The position numbers were made by a program, and so were the translations under genes. A stretch of 22,780 nt of DNA. Origin: a virus. Below are positions 1 through 7,248 of the stretch, one piece after another (position 1 is the stretch's first letter; each line of letters starts with the position of its first letter). Where the stretch lies: positions 1 to 22,780 of IMG/VR virus record IMGVR_UViG_3300006810_000428; one strand, given 5' to 3'. The notes under the pieces were generated by a model. It was not told the DNA's origin and did no database searches. It saw nothing but the letters and a program-made list of their open reading frames with translations.

Positions 1-76
1 AAAAGAAGAGGTTGTGCTTTGGAAGGAGTTTAACTCTAGTATGCCTGTAACAATTGAATACAATATAAATTTTTAA
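1..76 (+). CDS. C-terminal end of an unidentified protein (partial)
   Basis: An open frame enters from the left edge (first full codon at 2) and stops with TAA at 74-76. It encodes 24 residues ending in EYNINF. The stop shares its last A with the ATG of the next gene (TAATG), the same junction type seen at 643-647 and 21082-21086, which supports it being a real gene end. Too little remains to name a family. Confidence 0.6.
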   Translation, partial: KEEVVLWKEFNSSMPVTIEYNINF

Positions 77-645
77 TGAAATCACCTTTCTACTTCATAG
101 CTAAGCCTGTGAATGGAAGCCGATATAATAATACAAAAGAAGTAGCCGGAATTGAGTTAATCATAAACACATCAGAAGAAGAACACAAATTCTCAAACCG
201 ATACGCTGAAGTAGTCGAGCTTCCATTAGATTACAAAGGCCCAATAACAGTTGGTGACATATTACTTGTTCACCATAACGTATTTAAATTTTATAACGAC
301 ATGAAAGGTCGTAGAAAGAGCGGTAAAAGCTTTTTCAAAGAAGACTTATTCTTTATTGAGAATGACCAATTTTATATGTACAAGCATGATGGTAATTGGT
401 ACTCTCACGATAGGTATTGTTTTATAAAACCTATTGACGCAAAAAAATCGTATATTATGAAGCCTTTCAAAGAAGAGCCTTTGATGGGTGTAATGCGATA
501 CCCCAACGATTATTTAATCAGTAAGGGTGTCAAAGAAGGAGATACTATATGCTTTGAGCCTGAGTCTGAGTATGAGTTTGACGTTGATGGTGAAAAGTTA
601 TATAGGATGTTTGATCACAATATAACAATGAAGATATGTCCTTAA
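76..645 (+). CDS. GroES-like co-chaperonin-type protein with two tandem domains
   Basis: This 189-residue protein looks like two GroES-type beta-barrels in series. Domain 1 (about residues 20-120) has GIELII, then AEVVELP, VGDILLVHHNVF (59-70), then FKEDLFFIENDQFYMY (87-102), following the co-chaperonin order of strand, conserved VGD, hydrophobic strand and IxxxxILA-like end. Domain 2 (about 125-189) repeats it: GVMRYP, VKEGDTICFEP (152-162), VDGEKLYRMFDHNITM (170-185). Known biology: T4 gp31 is a phage co-chaperonin that lets host GroEL fold the capsid protein; a similar role beside capsid genes is inferred. It starts at an ATG overlapping the upstream stop and overlaps the next gene. I see no clear mobile loop, so GroEL binding is unproven. 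It could instead be a GroES-fold structural protein. Confidence 0.55.
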   Translation: MKSPFYFIAKPVNGSRYNNTKEVAGIELIINTSEEEHKFSNRYAEVVELPLDYKGPITVGDILLVHHNVFKFYNDMKGRRKSGKSFFKEDLFFIENDQFYMYKHDGNWYSHDRYCFIKPIDAKKSYIMKPFKEEPLMGVMRYPNDYLISKGVKEGDTICFEPESEYEFDVDGEKLYRMFDHNITMKICP

Positions 646-1115
646 TGATTATGGAAGATGTCCTTGCCAATCCAGATGCATATGTCGATGACATATATAG
701 ACTAGGGTTTGGTGAATTTGAAGACGGTGAAAATGTTTTCAAGGGAGTTCAACAAAGGCCAAATACTGATGAGTTTGCTTACGTAGTAAGTGAGTTGTTT
801 CCGAGCTACGATATTGCTTTGAACTTTGTAAGGAGGTCTCCATATATGCAAGAGGAACCAAACTTCATCCATACAGATGAAATGATGGGTGATGTTACGT
901 GTATACTTTATTTGAATAAATACCATCCTTATGAGGATGGTACTACGTTATATGATGACGAGGGCAAACCATCGATGATAATAAAAGCTAAATACAATAA
1001 AATGTTTTGCTTTGACTCATCAATGGTTCACTCACGTAATATGTATAATAATTTCGGTGAAGACCGTGATGCAAGATTAATTCAAGTTATATTTTTAATT
1101 AGAAGAGATGAGTGA
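645..1115 (+). CDS. 2-oxoglutarate/Fe(II)-dependent oxygenase-like protein
   Basis: The protein has the double-stranded beta-helix dioxygenase signature. Numbered from the upstream ATG at 636, H79-T-D81 is the HxD pair, followed by the strand CILYLN, an acidic-Gly turn (DGTTLYDDEG), FDSSMVHS giving distal H132, and R147 as the likely 2-oxoglutarate salt-bridge residue. The run EPNFIHTDEMMGD is typical of phage prolyl-hydroxylase-like proteins of the DUF6445 type. Such enzymes couple decarboxylation of 2-oxoglutarate to hydroxylation; the substrate cannot be read here. I chose the ATG at 645 (156 residues) because it forms a TAATG overlap with the previous stop, as at 74-78; an in-frame ATG at 636 gives three more residues. 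Its end overlaps the next gene by 8 bases. All metal and cosubstrate residues are present, so it should be active. Confidence 0.75.
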   Translation: MIMEDVLANPDAYVDDIYRLGFGEFEDGENVFKGVQQRPNTDEFAYVVSELFPSYDIALNFVRRSPYMQEEPNFIHTDEMMGDVTCILYLNKYHPYEDGTTLYDDEGKPSMIIKAKYNKMFCFDSSMVHSRNMYNNFGEDRDARLIQVIFLIRRDE

Positions 1116-1395
1116 TTCAAATGAAATCAAATTGAAGATTATTGAGGCAGGAAGACAAGCTGTTGAACAACTAGTAAAGGTTGCTAGGGAGGATATAATA
1201 AAACCCGACCCAGACGATGAACTAGCTGCCGATCGTTTGAAAAATGCTGCTGCAACAAAGAAGTTAGCAATCTTTGATGCGTTTGAAATTTTAAACAGGA
1301 TAGAAGCAGAAAAAGAAAGTCTAGAAATGTCTTCAAAAGGCTTAGATTCATATACGCAAAGTAAGCAAGGTTTTGCAGAACGAAGATCAAAATAG
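1108..1395 (+). CDS. Small helical protein before the large terminase; possible small terminase subunit
   Basis: A 95-residue, mostly helical, charged protein with a helix at 5-30 (IKLKIIEAGRQAVEQLVKVA), a proline/aspartate break (KPDPDDE, 32-38), a second helix at 39-72 (ELAADRLKNAAATKKLAIFDAFEILNRIEAE) and a polar basic tail. Position directly before the terminase large subunit, size and helical content are what one expects of a small terminase subunit, but I cannot see a convincing helix-turn-helix, so the name is positional. It starts 8 bases inside the oxygenase gene, and its last 23 bases overlap the proposed terminase start, implying translational coupling. Confidence 0.45.
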   Translation: MSDSNEIKLKIIEAGRQAVEQLVKVAREDIIKPDPDDELAADRLKNAAATKKLAIFDAFEILNRIEAEKESLEMSSKGLDSYTQSKQGFAERRSK

Positions 1396-3616
1396 CATAT
1401 ACCGCATTATACCTGACTATGTCAAGAAAGCGACTAGGCTTAGTAAGAATTCTTCTAGGTCCTGGAAGTATGGATATGATGACAAATATGATATGGTCGT
1501 TATATCTAAGACTGGTCAGATAGGTGATGTTATTGAGATATCGGGTTTAAAGATTGCACTACCTGCTGTACCTAAAGATGTATTTAAAAGGAGTGATGTA
1601 CCTTCCGAGCAATATTGGGAGCGTACTCCATTGCCAAATGAACTAAGTAAGATAACTTCCATTTTCAAATGGAATGAGATGCCATCTACATTTAAGAACC
1701 GATGGGTTGATTATGTAGAGAATCAGTTTGATTATCGTGAGGATGGTTATTGGTTCATGAATAATGGAATGCCTACGTACATTACAGGTAGCCATTGGAT
1801 GTATTTACAGTGGTCTAGTATTGATGTTGGATTCCCAGATTATCGTGAGGCCAATAGAATATTCTTTTTGTATTGGGAGGCTTGTAGAGCTGATAAGAGG
1901 TCATTCGGTATGATTTACTTGAAGATTAGACGTTCGGGTTTTTCATTCATGTCATCATCAGAATCTGTAAATATTGCAACTCTCGCTAAAGACGCTAGGG
2001 TAGGTATATTATCTAAGACAGGTTCTGACGCTAAAAAGATGTTCACGGACAAGGTAGTTCCGATAAATAATAAACTACCATTCTTTTTCAAGCCCATCAT
2101 GGATGGTATGGATAAGCCAAAAACAGAATTAGCTTATCGTGTACCTGCTTCTAAAATCACTAAGAAGAATATGCATGATCTCGATAGTGATATTGATGGC
2201 TTGGATACAACCATTGACTGGAAGAATACAGAGGACAATAGTTATGATGGTGAGAAGCTTTTGTTTTTGGCTCATGATGAGAGCGGAAAATGGATTAAGC
2301 CAAATAACATATTGAATAACTGGCGTGTAACTAAAACTTGTTTGCGTCTAGGTAGCAAGATTATTGGTAAATGTATGATGGGTTCAACATCTAATGCTTT
2401 GAGCAAAGGTGGTGAAAACTTCAAGAAGCTTTACGAAGATTCAAATGTATCAAACAGAAATGCCAATGGTCAGACTAAATCAGGTCTTTATTCTTTGTTC
2501 ATCCCTATGGAGTGGAATATGGAAGGCTTTATTGATAGGTATGGGATGCCTGTATTTAAGAAGCCAAAAGAAGCTGTTATAGGAGTAGACGGAGAAGATA
2601 TAGTAAACGGTGCTATTGACTATTGGGAAGCTGAAGTTGAGTCTATGAAAAGCGATGCTGATGCTTTAAATGAGTTTTATCGTCAGTTTCCAAGAACGGA
2701 GTCTCATGCATTCCGGGATGAGAGTAAGCAGTCTATATTCAACCTAACTAAAATATACCAACAGATAGATTACAATGATGCTATGATAAAGGAGCATTAT
2801 TTAACTAGGGGTAGTTTCCATTGGAAAGATGGAGTTAAGGATACCACTGTTGTTTGGTCACCCAATAGGAGTGGTAGGTTTTTAGTGAGTTGGTTGCCTG
2901 AAAAGAATCTACAGAATAGAGTAATAAAAAAGAACGGATTAAAATATCCTGGTAACGAGCATATGGGTTCATTCGGTTGTGACTCATATGATATATCTGC
3001 TGTTGTTGGGGGTAGAGGTTCTAATGGTGCTTTACATGGCATGACTAAATTCCATATGGATAACGGCCCTACGAATGAGTTCTTTTTAGAGTATATAGCT
3101 AGGCCTCAAACGGCTGAAATATTTTTTGAAGAAGTTTTAATGGCTTGTGTATTTTACGGAATGCCTATTCTTATTGAGAATAACAAGCCTAGGTTATTGT
3201 ATCATTTTAAAAATAGAGGATACAGAAACTTTTCTTTAAATAGACCTGATAAGCAATATTCTAAATTAACTAAATCAGAAAGAGAGCTTGGAGGCATACC
3301 AAATAGTAGTGAAGATGTGAAGCAAGCACACGCTGCTTCTATCGAGTCATACATAGAGAAGCACGTAGGTCTAGATACCTCTGGAGCGTACAGAGATGCT
3401 GATATTATGGGTTCTATGCCTTTTTCAAAAACACTTGAAGATTGGGCTAAATTTAATATAAACGATAGAACTAAATTTGACGCATCAATCAGTTCAGGAT
3501 TGGCTATAATGGCTAATCAAAAACATCTGTATGTGCCTGAAAAGCAAGAGTCCAAAATTAGCATTAACTTTGCTAAGTACTCGAACAAGGGTAATATAAG
3601 CGAAATAATTAGATGA
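1373..3616 (+). CDS. terL: Terminase large subunit (packaging ATPase and nuclease)
   Basis: This 747-residue protein is the DNA-packaging motor. ATPase domain: Walker A-like loop RRSGFSF at 186-192, in which phenylalanine stands where the Walker A lysine is expected; Walker B LLFLAHDE (296-303, D302/E303); coupling motif GSTSN (337-341). C-terminal RNase H-like nuclease: D537 in GCDSYD, E602 in ILIENN and D703 in FDASISSGLAIMA are the likely metal ligands. The N-terminal stretch with VVISKTGQIG and GLKIALP resembles crAss-like terminases. The only conventional start is a TTG at 1373, because an in-frame stop lies at 1343 and the first ATG is residue 41, inside apparently conserved sequence. 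The final TGA overlaps the portal ATG (ATGA). Function is confident from motifs and neighbours; the start codon is less certain. Confidence 0.93.
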   Translation: MQNEDQNSIYRIIPDYVKKATRLSKNSSRSWKYGYDDKYDMVVISKTGQIGDVIEISGLKIALPAVPKDVFKRSDVPSEQYWERTPLPNELSKITSIFKWNEMPSTFKNRWVDYVENQFDYREDGYWFMNNGMPTYITGSHWMYLQWSSIDVGFPDYREANRIFFLYWEACRADKRSFGMIYLKIRRSGFSFMSSSESVNIATLAKDARVGILSKTGSDAKKMFTDKVVPINNKLPFFFKPIMDGMDKPKTELAYRVPASKITKKNMHDLDSDIDGLDTTIDWKNTEDNSYDGEKLLFLAHDESGKWIKPNNILNNWRVTKTCLRLGSKIIGKCMMGSTSNALSKGGENFKKLYEDSNVSNRNANGQTKSGLYSLFIPMEWNMEGFIDRYGMPVFKKPKEAVIGVDGEDIVNGAIDYWEAEVESMKSDADALNEFYRQFPRTESHAFRDESKQSIFNLTKIYQQIDYNDAMIKEHYLTRGSFHWKDGVKDTTVVWSPNRSGRFLVSWLPEKNLQNRVIKKNGLKYPGNEHMGSFGCDSYDISAVVGGRGSNGALHGMTKFHMDNGPTNEFFLEYIARPQTAEIFFEEVLMACVFYGMPILIENNKPRLLYHFKNRGYRNFSLNRPDKQYSKLTKSERELGGIPNSSEDVKQAHAASIESYIEKHVGLDTSGAYRDADIMGSMPFSKTLEDWAKFNINDRTKFDASISSGLAIMANQKHLYVPEKQESKISINFAKYSNKGNISEIIR

Positions 3617-6048
3617 AGGATGTAAAAATCAATATAGCTAATACTAGTTTCCCGAATCAATTTGCTACTGACGAGGAGAAGATGTCTCCTGAATATGGCC
3701 TCCAAGTTGGACAAGCTATTCAGTATGAGTGGTTCAGAAAGGACGGTGTTAACTGTCGGTATTATAGCCAGTGGAGGGAATTCCATAAACTAAGATTGTA
3801 TGCGAGAGGCGAGCAGCCTGTTCAAAAGTACAAGAATGAATTAGCCGTTGATGGTGACTTATCTTATTTAAATCTTGATTGGACTCCTGTTCCTATTATC
3901 CCAAAGTTCGTAGACATTGTGGTAAATGGTATGGCTGACCGTTTGTTTAAGGTTAAGGCGTATGCGCAAGATGCTATGTCTCAATCTAAGAGAAGTAAAT
4001 ACCAAGATATGATTGAAGGTCAAATGGCTGCTAAGGACATTTTGACTATTATTCAAGATAATACAGGTGTTAATCCTTTCTCTATGGATCCTGATGACCT
4101 TCCTGCAAACGATGAAGAGATGTCTTTGTATATGCAGCTTAATTACAAGCCTGCAATTGAGATTGCTGAAGAGGAAGCTCTTAATACCATTTTAGAAGAG
4201 AATAAGTATTTAGATTTAAGAAAGCGTGTTGACTATGACCTTGCTGTTTTAGGTATAGGTGTAATGAAGCATGAGTTCTTAAAAGGTTCTGGAGTTCAAC
4301 TTTCATATGTTGACCCTGCCAATATAGTATACAGCTATAGTGAAGACCCTTACTTCAAAGATTGTTTCTACTGGGGTGAGATAAAGACTTTGCCAATTAC
4401 TGAGTTAATCAAGATAGACCCTAGTCTTACTAATGAGGACCTAGAGGAGATATCCAAGTATAGTCAGAGTTGGTACGATTATTATAATGTAGCTCAGTTC
4501 TATGAGAATAGTATCTTCCATAGAGATACCGCTACCTTACTATACTTTAACTACAAGACAACTCAAAAGATAGTTTACAAGAAGAAGTATCTTGATAATG
4601 GTGGTGTGCGTTATGTAGAAAAAGATGATTCATTCAACCCTCCTGCTGAAATGATGGAGGAAGGTCGATTTGAAAGAATTGAAAAAACTATTGACGTATG
4701 GTACGAGGGTGTTATGGTGATGGGTACTAATATTATTCTCAAGTGGGAGCTTGCTAAGAATATGGTTAGACCTAAGTCTTCATCTCAACACGCAATACCT
4801 AATTATGTTGCTTGTGCTCCAAGATTATACAAGGGTAATATTGAGTCATTGGTTAGGCGAATGATACCATTTGCTGATTTGATTCAGATCACTCATTTGA
4901 AGTTGCAACAAGTAATTGCTAGAACTGTCCCTGATGGTGTATTTATTGATGCGGATGGATTGAATGAAGTTGACTTGGGAACAGGTGCTGCTTACAATCC
5001 TGAGGACGCTCTTAAGTTATACTTCCAAACGGGTTCTGTTATTGGTAGATCGTATACGCAAGATGGTGACTTCAATAATGCTAGAGTTCCAATTCAAGAG
5101 CTTAATTCAAATTCTGGAGCCAATAAAGCTCAGATGTTGATATACAACTATAACCACTATCTAAATATGATACGTACGGTTACCGGATTGAATGAAGCTA
5201 GAGATGCGTCAACTCCTGATGCAAACTCTTTGGTTGGATTGCAGAAGCTTGCAGCATTGAATTCAAATACCGCTACTAGACATATATTGGATGCAGGTCT
5301 TCATATTGTTAAGAGTATATCTGAGGCATTAACTTATCGTATAGCTGATATTTTAGAGTATGCTGATTTTAAGGATGACTTTGCAAGCAGAATAGGGAAG
5401 TACAATGTATCTATATTGAATGAGATAAAAGACTTGTACATCTATGACTTTGGTGTTTTCATTGAGATATCTCCAGATGAGGAGCAGAAAGCTCAGCTTG
5501 AGCAGAATATCCAAATGGCTTTATCTCAAGGTGATATCAATCTTGAGGATGCAATTGACATTCGTGAGATTAAGAACATCAAGTTGGCTAACCAATTGCT
5601 TAAGGTTAAGCGTATCAAGAAGCAAGAAAAAGAGCAGCAGTATGAGATGCAGAAGCAACAGATGGTTGCTAATCAGCAAATGGAATCTCAGAAGATGGCG
5701 GCTCAAGTTGCCTTGCAGAAGATTGATGCTGAAGGCCAAAGTAAGATGCGTACTAAACAGGCTGAGATTGCTTTTGAAATCGAGAAGATGAAAAATGAAG
5801 CAGAGCTTAAGCGTATGTTGATGGCTGAAGAATTCCAATATCAAATGAGGATTGCTGAGTTACAAGGTGGTACTTTGAAGGATAGGGAAGAGATGAAAGA
5901 AAAAGCAAAAGATAAACGTATAAGTTTACAAAACACACAACAATCTAAACTTATAAGTCAAAGGAAAAACGACTTACCTCCAATAAACTTTGAATCTAAC
6001 GAGGATAGTCTAGATGGCTTTGACTTAGCAGAGTTTGAACCGAGATAA
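3613..6048 (+). CDS. Portal protein (crAss-like)
   Basis: An 811-residue protein that should form the dodecameric DNA entry ring at one capsid vertex. Its place between terminase and scaffold/capsid, its size, and the N-terminal run LDWTPVPIIPKFVDIVVNGM (about 89-108) match portals of the crAss-like group. The middle has a portal-type region (DYDLAVLGIGVMKHEF; YVDPANIVYSYS) followed by clip/stem helices around residues 480-600. Residues about 666-750 form a long Gln/Met/Lys/Glu-rich coiled coil (KEQQYEMQKQQMVANQQM and following), then a basic segment and an acidic tail ending EFEPR. The start overlaps the terminase stop as ATGA, so translation is probably coupled. An alternative reading frame stays open across the coiled coil only because of its codon composition. 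Confidence 0.9.
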   Translation: MKDVKINIANTSFPNQFATDEEKMSPEYGLQVGQAIQYEWFRKDGVNCRYYSQWREFHKLRLYARGEQPVQKYKNELAVDGDLSYLNLDWTPVPIIPKFVDIVVNGMADRLFKVKAYAQDAMSQSKRSKYQDMIEGQMAAKDILTIIQDNTGVNPFSMDPDDLPANDEEMSLYMQLNYKPAIEIAEEEALNTILEENKYLDLRKRVDYDLAVLGIGVMKHEFLKGSGVQLSYVDPANIVYSYSEDPYFKDCFYWGEIKTLPITELIKIDPSLTNEDLEEISKYSQSWYDYYNVAQFYENSIFHRDTATLLYFNYKTTQKIVYKKKYLDNGGVRYVEKDDSFNPPAEMMEEGRFERIEKTIDVWYEGVMVMGTNIILKWELAKNMVRPKSSSQHAIPNYVACAPRLYKGNIESLVRRMIPFADLIQITHLKLQQVIARTVPDGVFIDADGLNEVDLGTGAAYNPEDALKLYFQTGSVIGRSYTQDGDFNNARVPIQELNSNSGANKAQMLIYNYNHYLNMIRTVTGLNEARDASTPDANSLVGLQKLAALNSNTATRHILDAGLHIVKSISEALTYRIADILEYADFKDDFASRIGKYNVSILNEIKDLYIYDFGVFIEISPDEEQKAQLEQNIQMALSQGDINLEDAIDIREIKNIKLANQLLKVKRIKKQEKEQQYEMQKQQMVANQQMESQKMAAQVALQKIDAEGQSKMRTKQAEIAFEIEKMKNEAELKRMLMAEEFQYQMRIAELQGGTLKDREEMKEKAKDKRISLQNTQQSKLISQRKNDLPPINFESNEDSLDGFDLAEFEPR

Positions 6049-6067
6049 AAAAATTATATTAAATTTG
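6034..6067 (+). promoter_or_regulatory. Predicted Bacteroidota-type promoter for the scaffold/capsid genes
   Basis: TAAATTTG at 6060-6067 fits the Bacteroidota -7 consensus TAnnTTTG exactly, and TTTG at 6034-6037 lies 22 bases upstream, near the expected -33 spacing (the -33 box is inside the portal gene end). The -7 box lies in the 40-base gap before the scaffold gene, leaving roughly 15 bases of A/T-rich leader. Such 8-mers occur by chance in AT-rich DNA, so position is the main support. Confidence 0.5.
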
Positions 6068-6088
6068 CAATTATAAAAATCTAATCAA

Positions 6089-7228
6089 ATGGAAATTAAA
6101 GTAAAAGAGGTTAACGTAGGTGAGGAGAAAAGCGTTCAAGAAGTTGAAGAGCAGCTCCTTAACGAACACGAAGAAAAAGTAGGCGCAGAAGAAGAAAACC
6201 AAGCGCAAACAGAAAGTGTTCAAGAAAACGAGGTGATCAGTGACACTGAACAGCCTGCTGAAGTTGTACAAGATGATGTACAATCTGATGTACAAGCACC
6301 TGAGTTAACCGAAGAAGACGTTCTGTCATTTATAAAGAATAGGTATGATAAGGAAATCAATTCTATTGATGACCTTGTTACTGAGCGTGAGCAAGAAGAT
6401 TTACCAGATGATATTGCCAACTACATGAAGTATAGGCAAGAGACTGGTAGAAGTTTTGATGATTACATGAAGTTGAATGAAGACTTCGATAGTATGGATC
6501 AAGATTCTTTATTACGCCAATACTTTAAACAAACTCAAGATGGCTTAGATGATGAAGACATTGATGTTCTAATGGAAGATTATTCTTACGATGAGGACAT
6601 AGATGACGATTCAACTATAAAGAAAGCCAAAGTTGAGAAGAAAAAAAAGATTGCTGAAGCCAAAAAATATTTCAACTCTCAGAAGGAGAAATACAAAGTG
6701 CCCCTTGAGTCAAGTACGGCATCAATTGATCCCAAAGAGAAAGAAGATTTGGAGGCCTATAAGCGATATATTGCTGAGGCAAAAACAATTGAGGAAGAGT
6801 CTGAGCGTAAACGCAATTGGTTTGTTGATAAGACCAATGAAGTTTTCAATGATGAGTTCAAAGGTTTTGAATTTAAAATCAATGATAACGTGATGCAGTT
6901 TAAGCCAGCTGAAGCTTCGGAACTTAAAAAATCTCAGTTGAATCCACAGAACTTCATACAGAAGTATTTGGATGAGAACGGGATGATTAAAGATGCCAAA
7001 GGTTACCACAAGAGTTTAGCCGTAGCCATGAACCCCGAAAGGTTCGCAAAGTTCTTTTATGAACAAGGTGTTGCAGCAGCGACTGAAGATGTAAACAAAA
7101 AGATTAAAAACATCGACATGAGTGAACGCAAATCTCCTGAAATTGTGAGCAAGAACGGAGTACAGGTTAGGTCTGTGAATCCTGACTCTGGAAGGGGATT
7201 GAAAATTCGCAGTAAACGTAAAAACTAA
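6089..7228 (+). CDS. Probable capsid scaffolding protein (acidic, helical)
   Basis: A 379-residue protein between portal and major capsid protein, the usual scaffold position. Residues 1-75 are very Glu/Gln/Val-rich and probably disordered (EEKSVQEVEEQLLNEHEEK). A helical acidic part follows (75-175, with DGLDDEDIDVLMEDYSYDED), then Lys-rich helices at 178-245 (IKKAKVEKKKKIAEAKKYF). The C-terminus (280-379) holds a compact region, LNPQNFIQKYLDENGMI and AVAMNPERFAKFFYEQG, and ends in a basic tail (LKIRSKRKN). An acidic body with a basic capsid-binding C-terminus is typical of scaffolds, though no specific family motif is seen, so the role is inferred from position and composition. A three-copy 12-base repeat codes for VVQDDVQSDVQA around residue 59-70. 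Its stop codon lies inside the first copy of the repeat leading to the capsid gene. Confidence 0.65.
   Translation: MEIKVKEVNVGEEKSVQEVEEQLLNEHEEKVGAEEENQAQTESVQENEVISDTEQPAEVVQDDVQSDVQAPELTEEDVLSFIKNRYDKEINSIDDLVTEREQEDLPDDIANYMKYRQETGRSFDDYMKLNEDFDSMDQDSLLRQYFKQTQDGLDDEDIDVLMEDYSYDEDIDDDSTIKKAKVEKKKKIAEAKKYFNSQKEKYKVPLESSTASIDPKEKEDLEAYKRYIAEAKTIEEESERKRNWFVDKTNEVFNDEFKGFEFKINDNVMQFKPAEASELKKSQLNPQNFIQKYLDENGMIKDAKGYHKSLAVAMNPERFAKFFYEQGVAAATEDVNKKIKNIDMSERKSPEIVSKNGVQVRSVNPDSGRGLKIRSKRKN
6263..6298 (+). repeat. Three 12-base tandem copies each containing TGTACA
   Basis: Inside the scaffold gene, three consecutive 12-base units (6263-6274, 6275-6286, 6287-6298) each contain the palindrome TGTACA, starting at 6265, 6277 and 6289. 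Encoded residues are VVQD, DVQS and DVQA. Most likely a small in-frame expansion in a disordered acidic region. Confidence 0.7.
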
Positions 7229-7248
7229 AAAACTAAAAAACTAAAAAA
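7225..7248 (+). promoter_or_regulatory. A-rich translation leader of the capsid gene: three exact copies of CTAAAAAA
   Basis: The 8-base unit CTAAAAAA occurs three times without error (7225-7232, 7233-7240, 7241-7248) and abuts the ATG of the major capsid gene at 7249. The first copy contains the scaffold stop codon. No Shine-Dalgarno sequence is present. A-rich leaders are known to favour initiation in Bacteroidota, so this is read as a translation enhancer for the most highly made protein; that role is inferred. Confidence 0.6.

Noticed and set aside
23-43. AAGGAG followed by ATG at 41, giving an 11-residue peptide
   Set aside because: Same frame as the partial upstream gene, long spacing, and the peptide would only be that gene's end.
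829-848. TAAGGAGGT eight bases before an in-frame ATG (846) in the oxygenase gene
   Set aside because: Looks like an ideal internal start, but the bases encode part of a family-typical stretch (FVRRSPYM) and this phage does not otherwise use such sites.
5444-5791. 115-residue plus-strand frame in the portal gene
   Set aside because: Arg/Leu/Ser-rich translation of the coiled-coil codons read out of frame; no independent support.
6265-6294. Evenly spaced TGTACA palindromes as an operator array
   Set aside because: They arise from an in-frame 12-base tandem repeat inside a coding region, not near a promoter, so a binding-site role is not supported.
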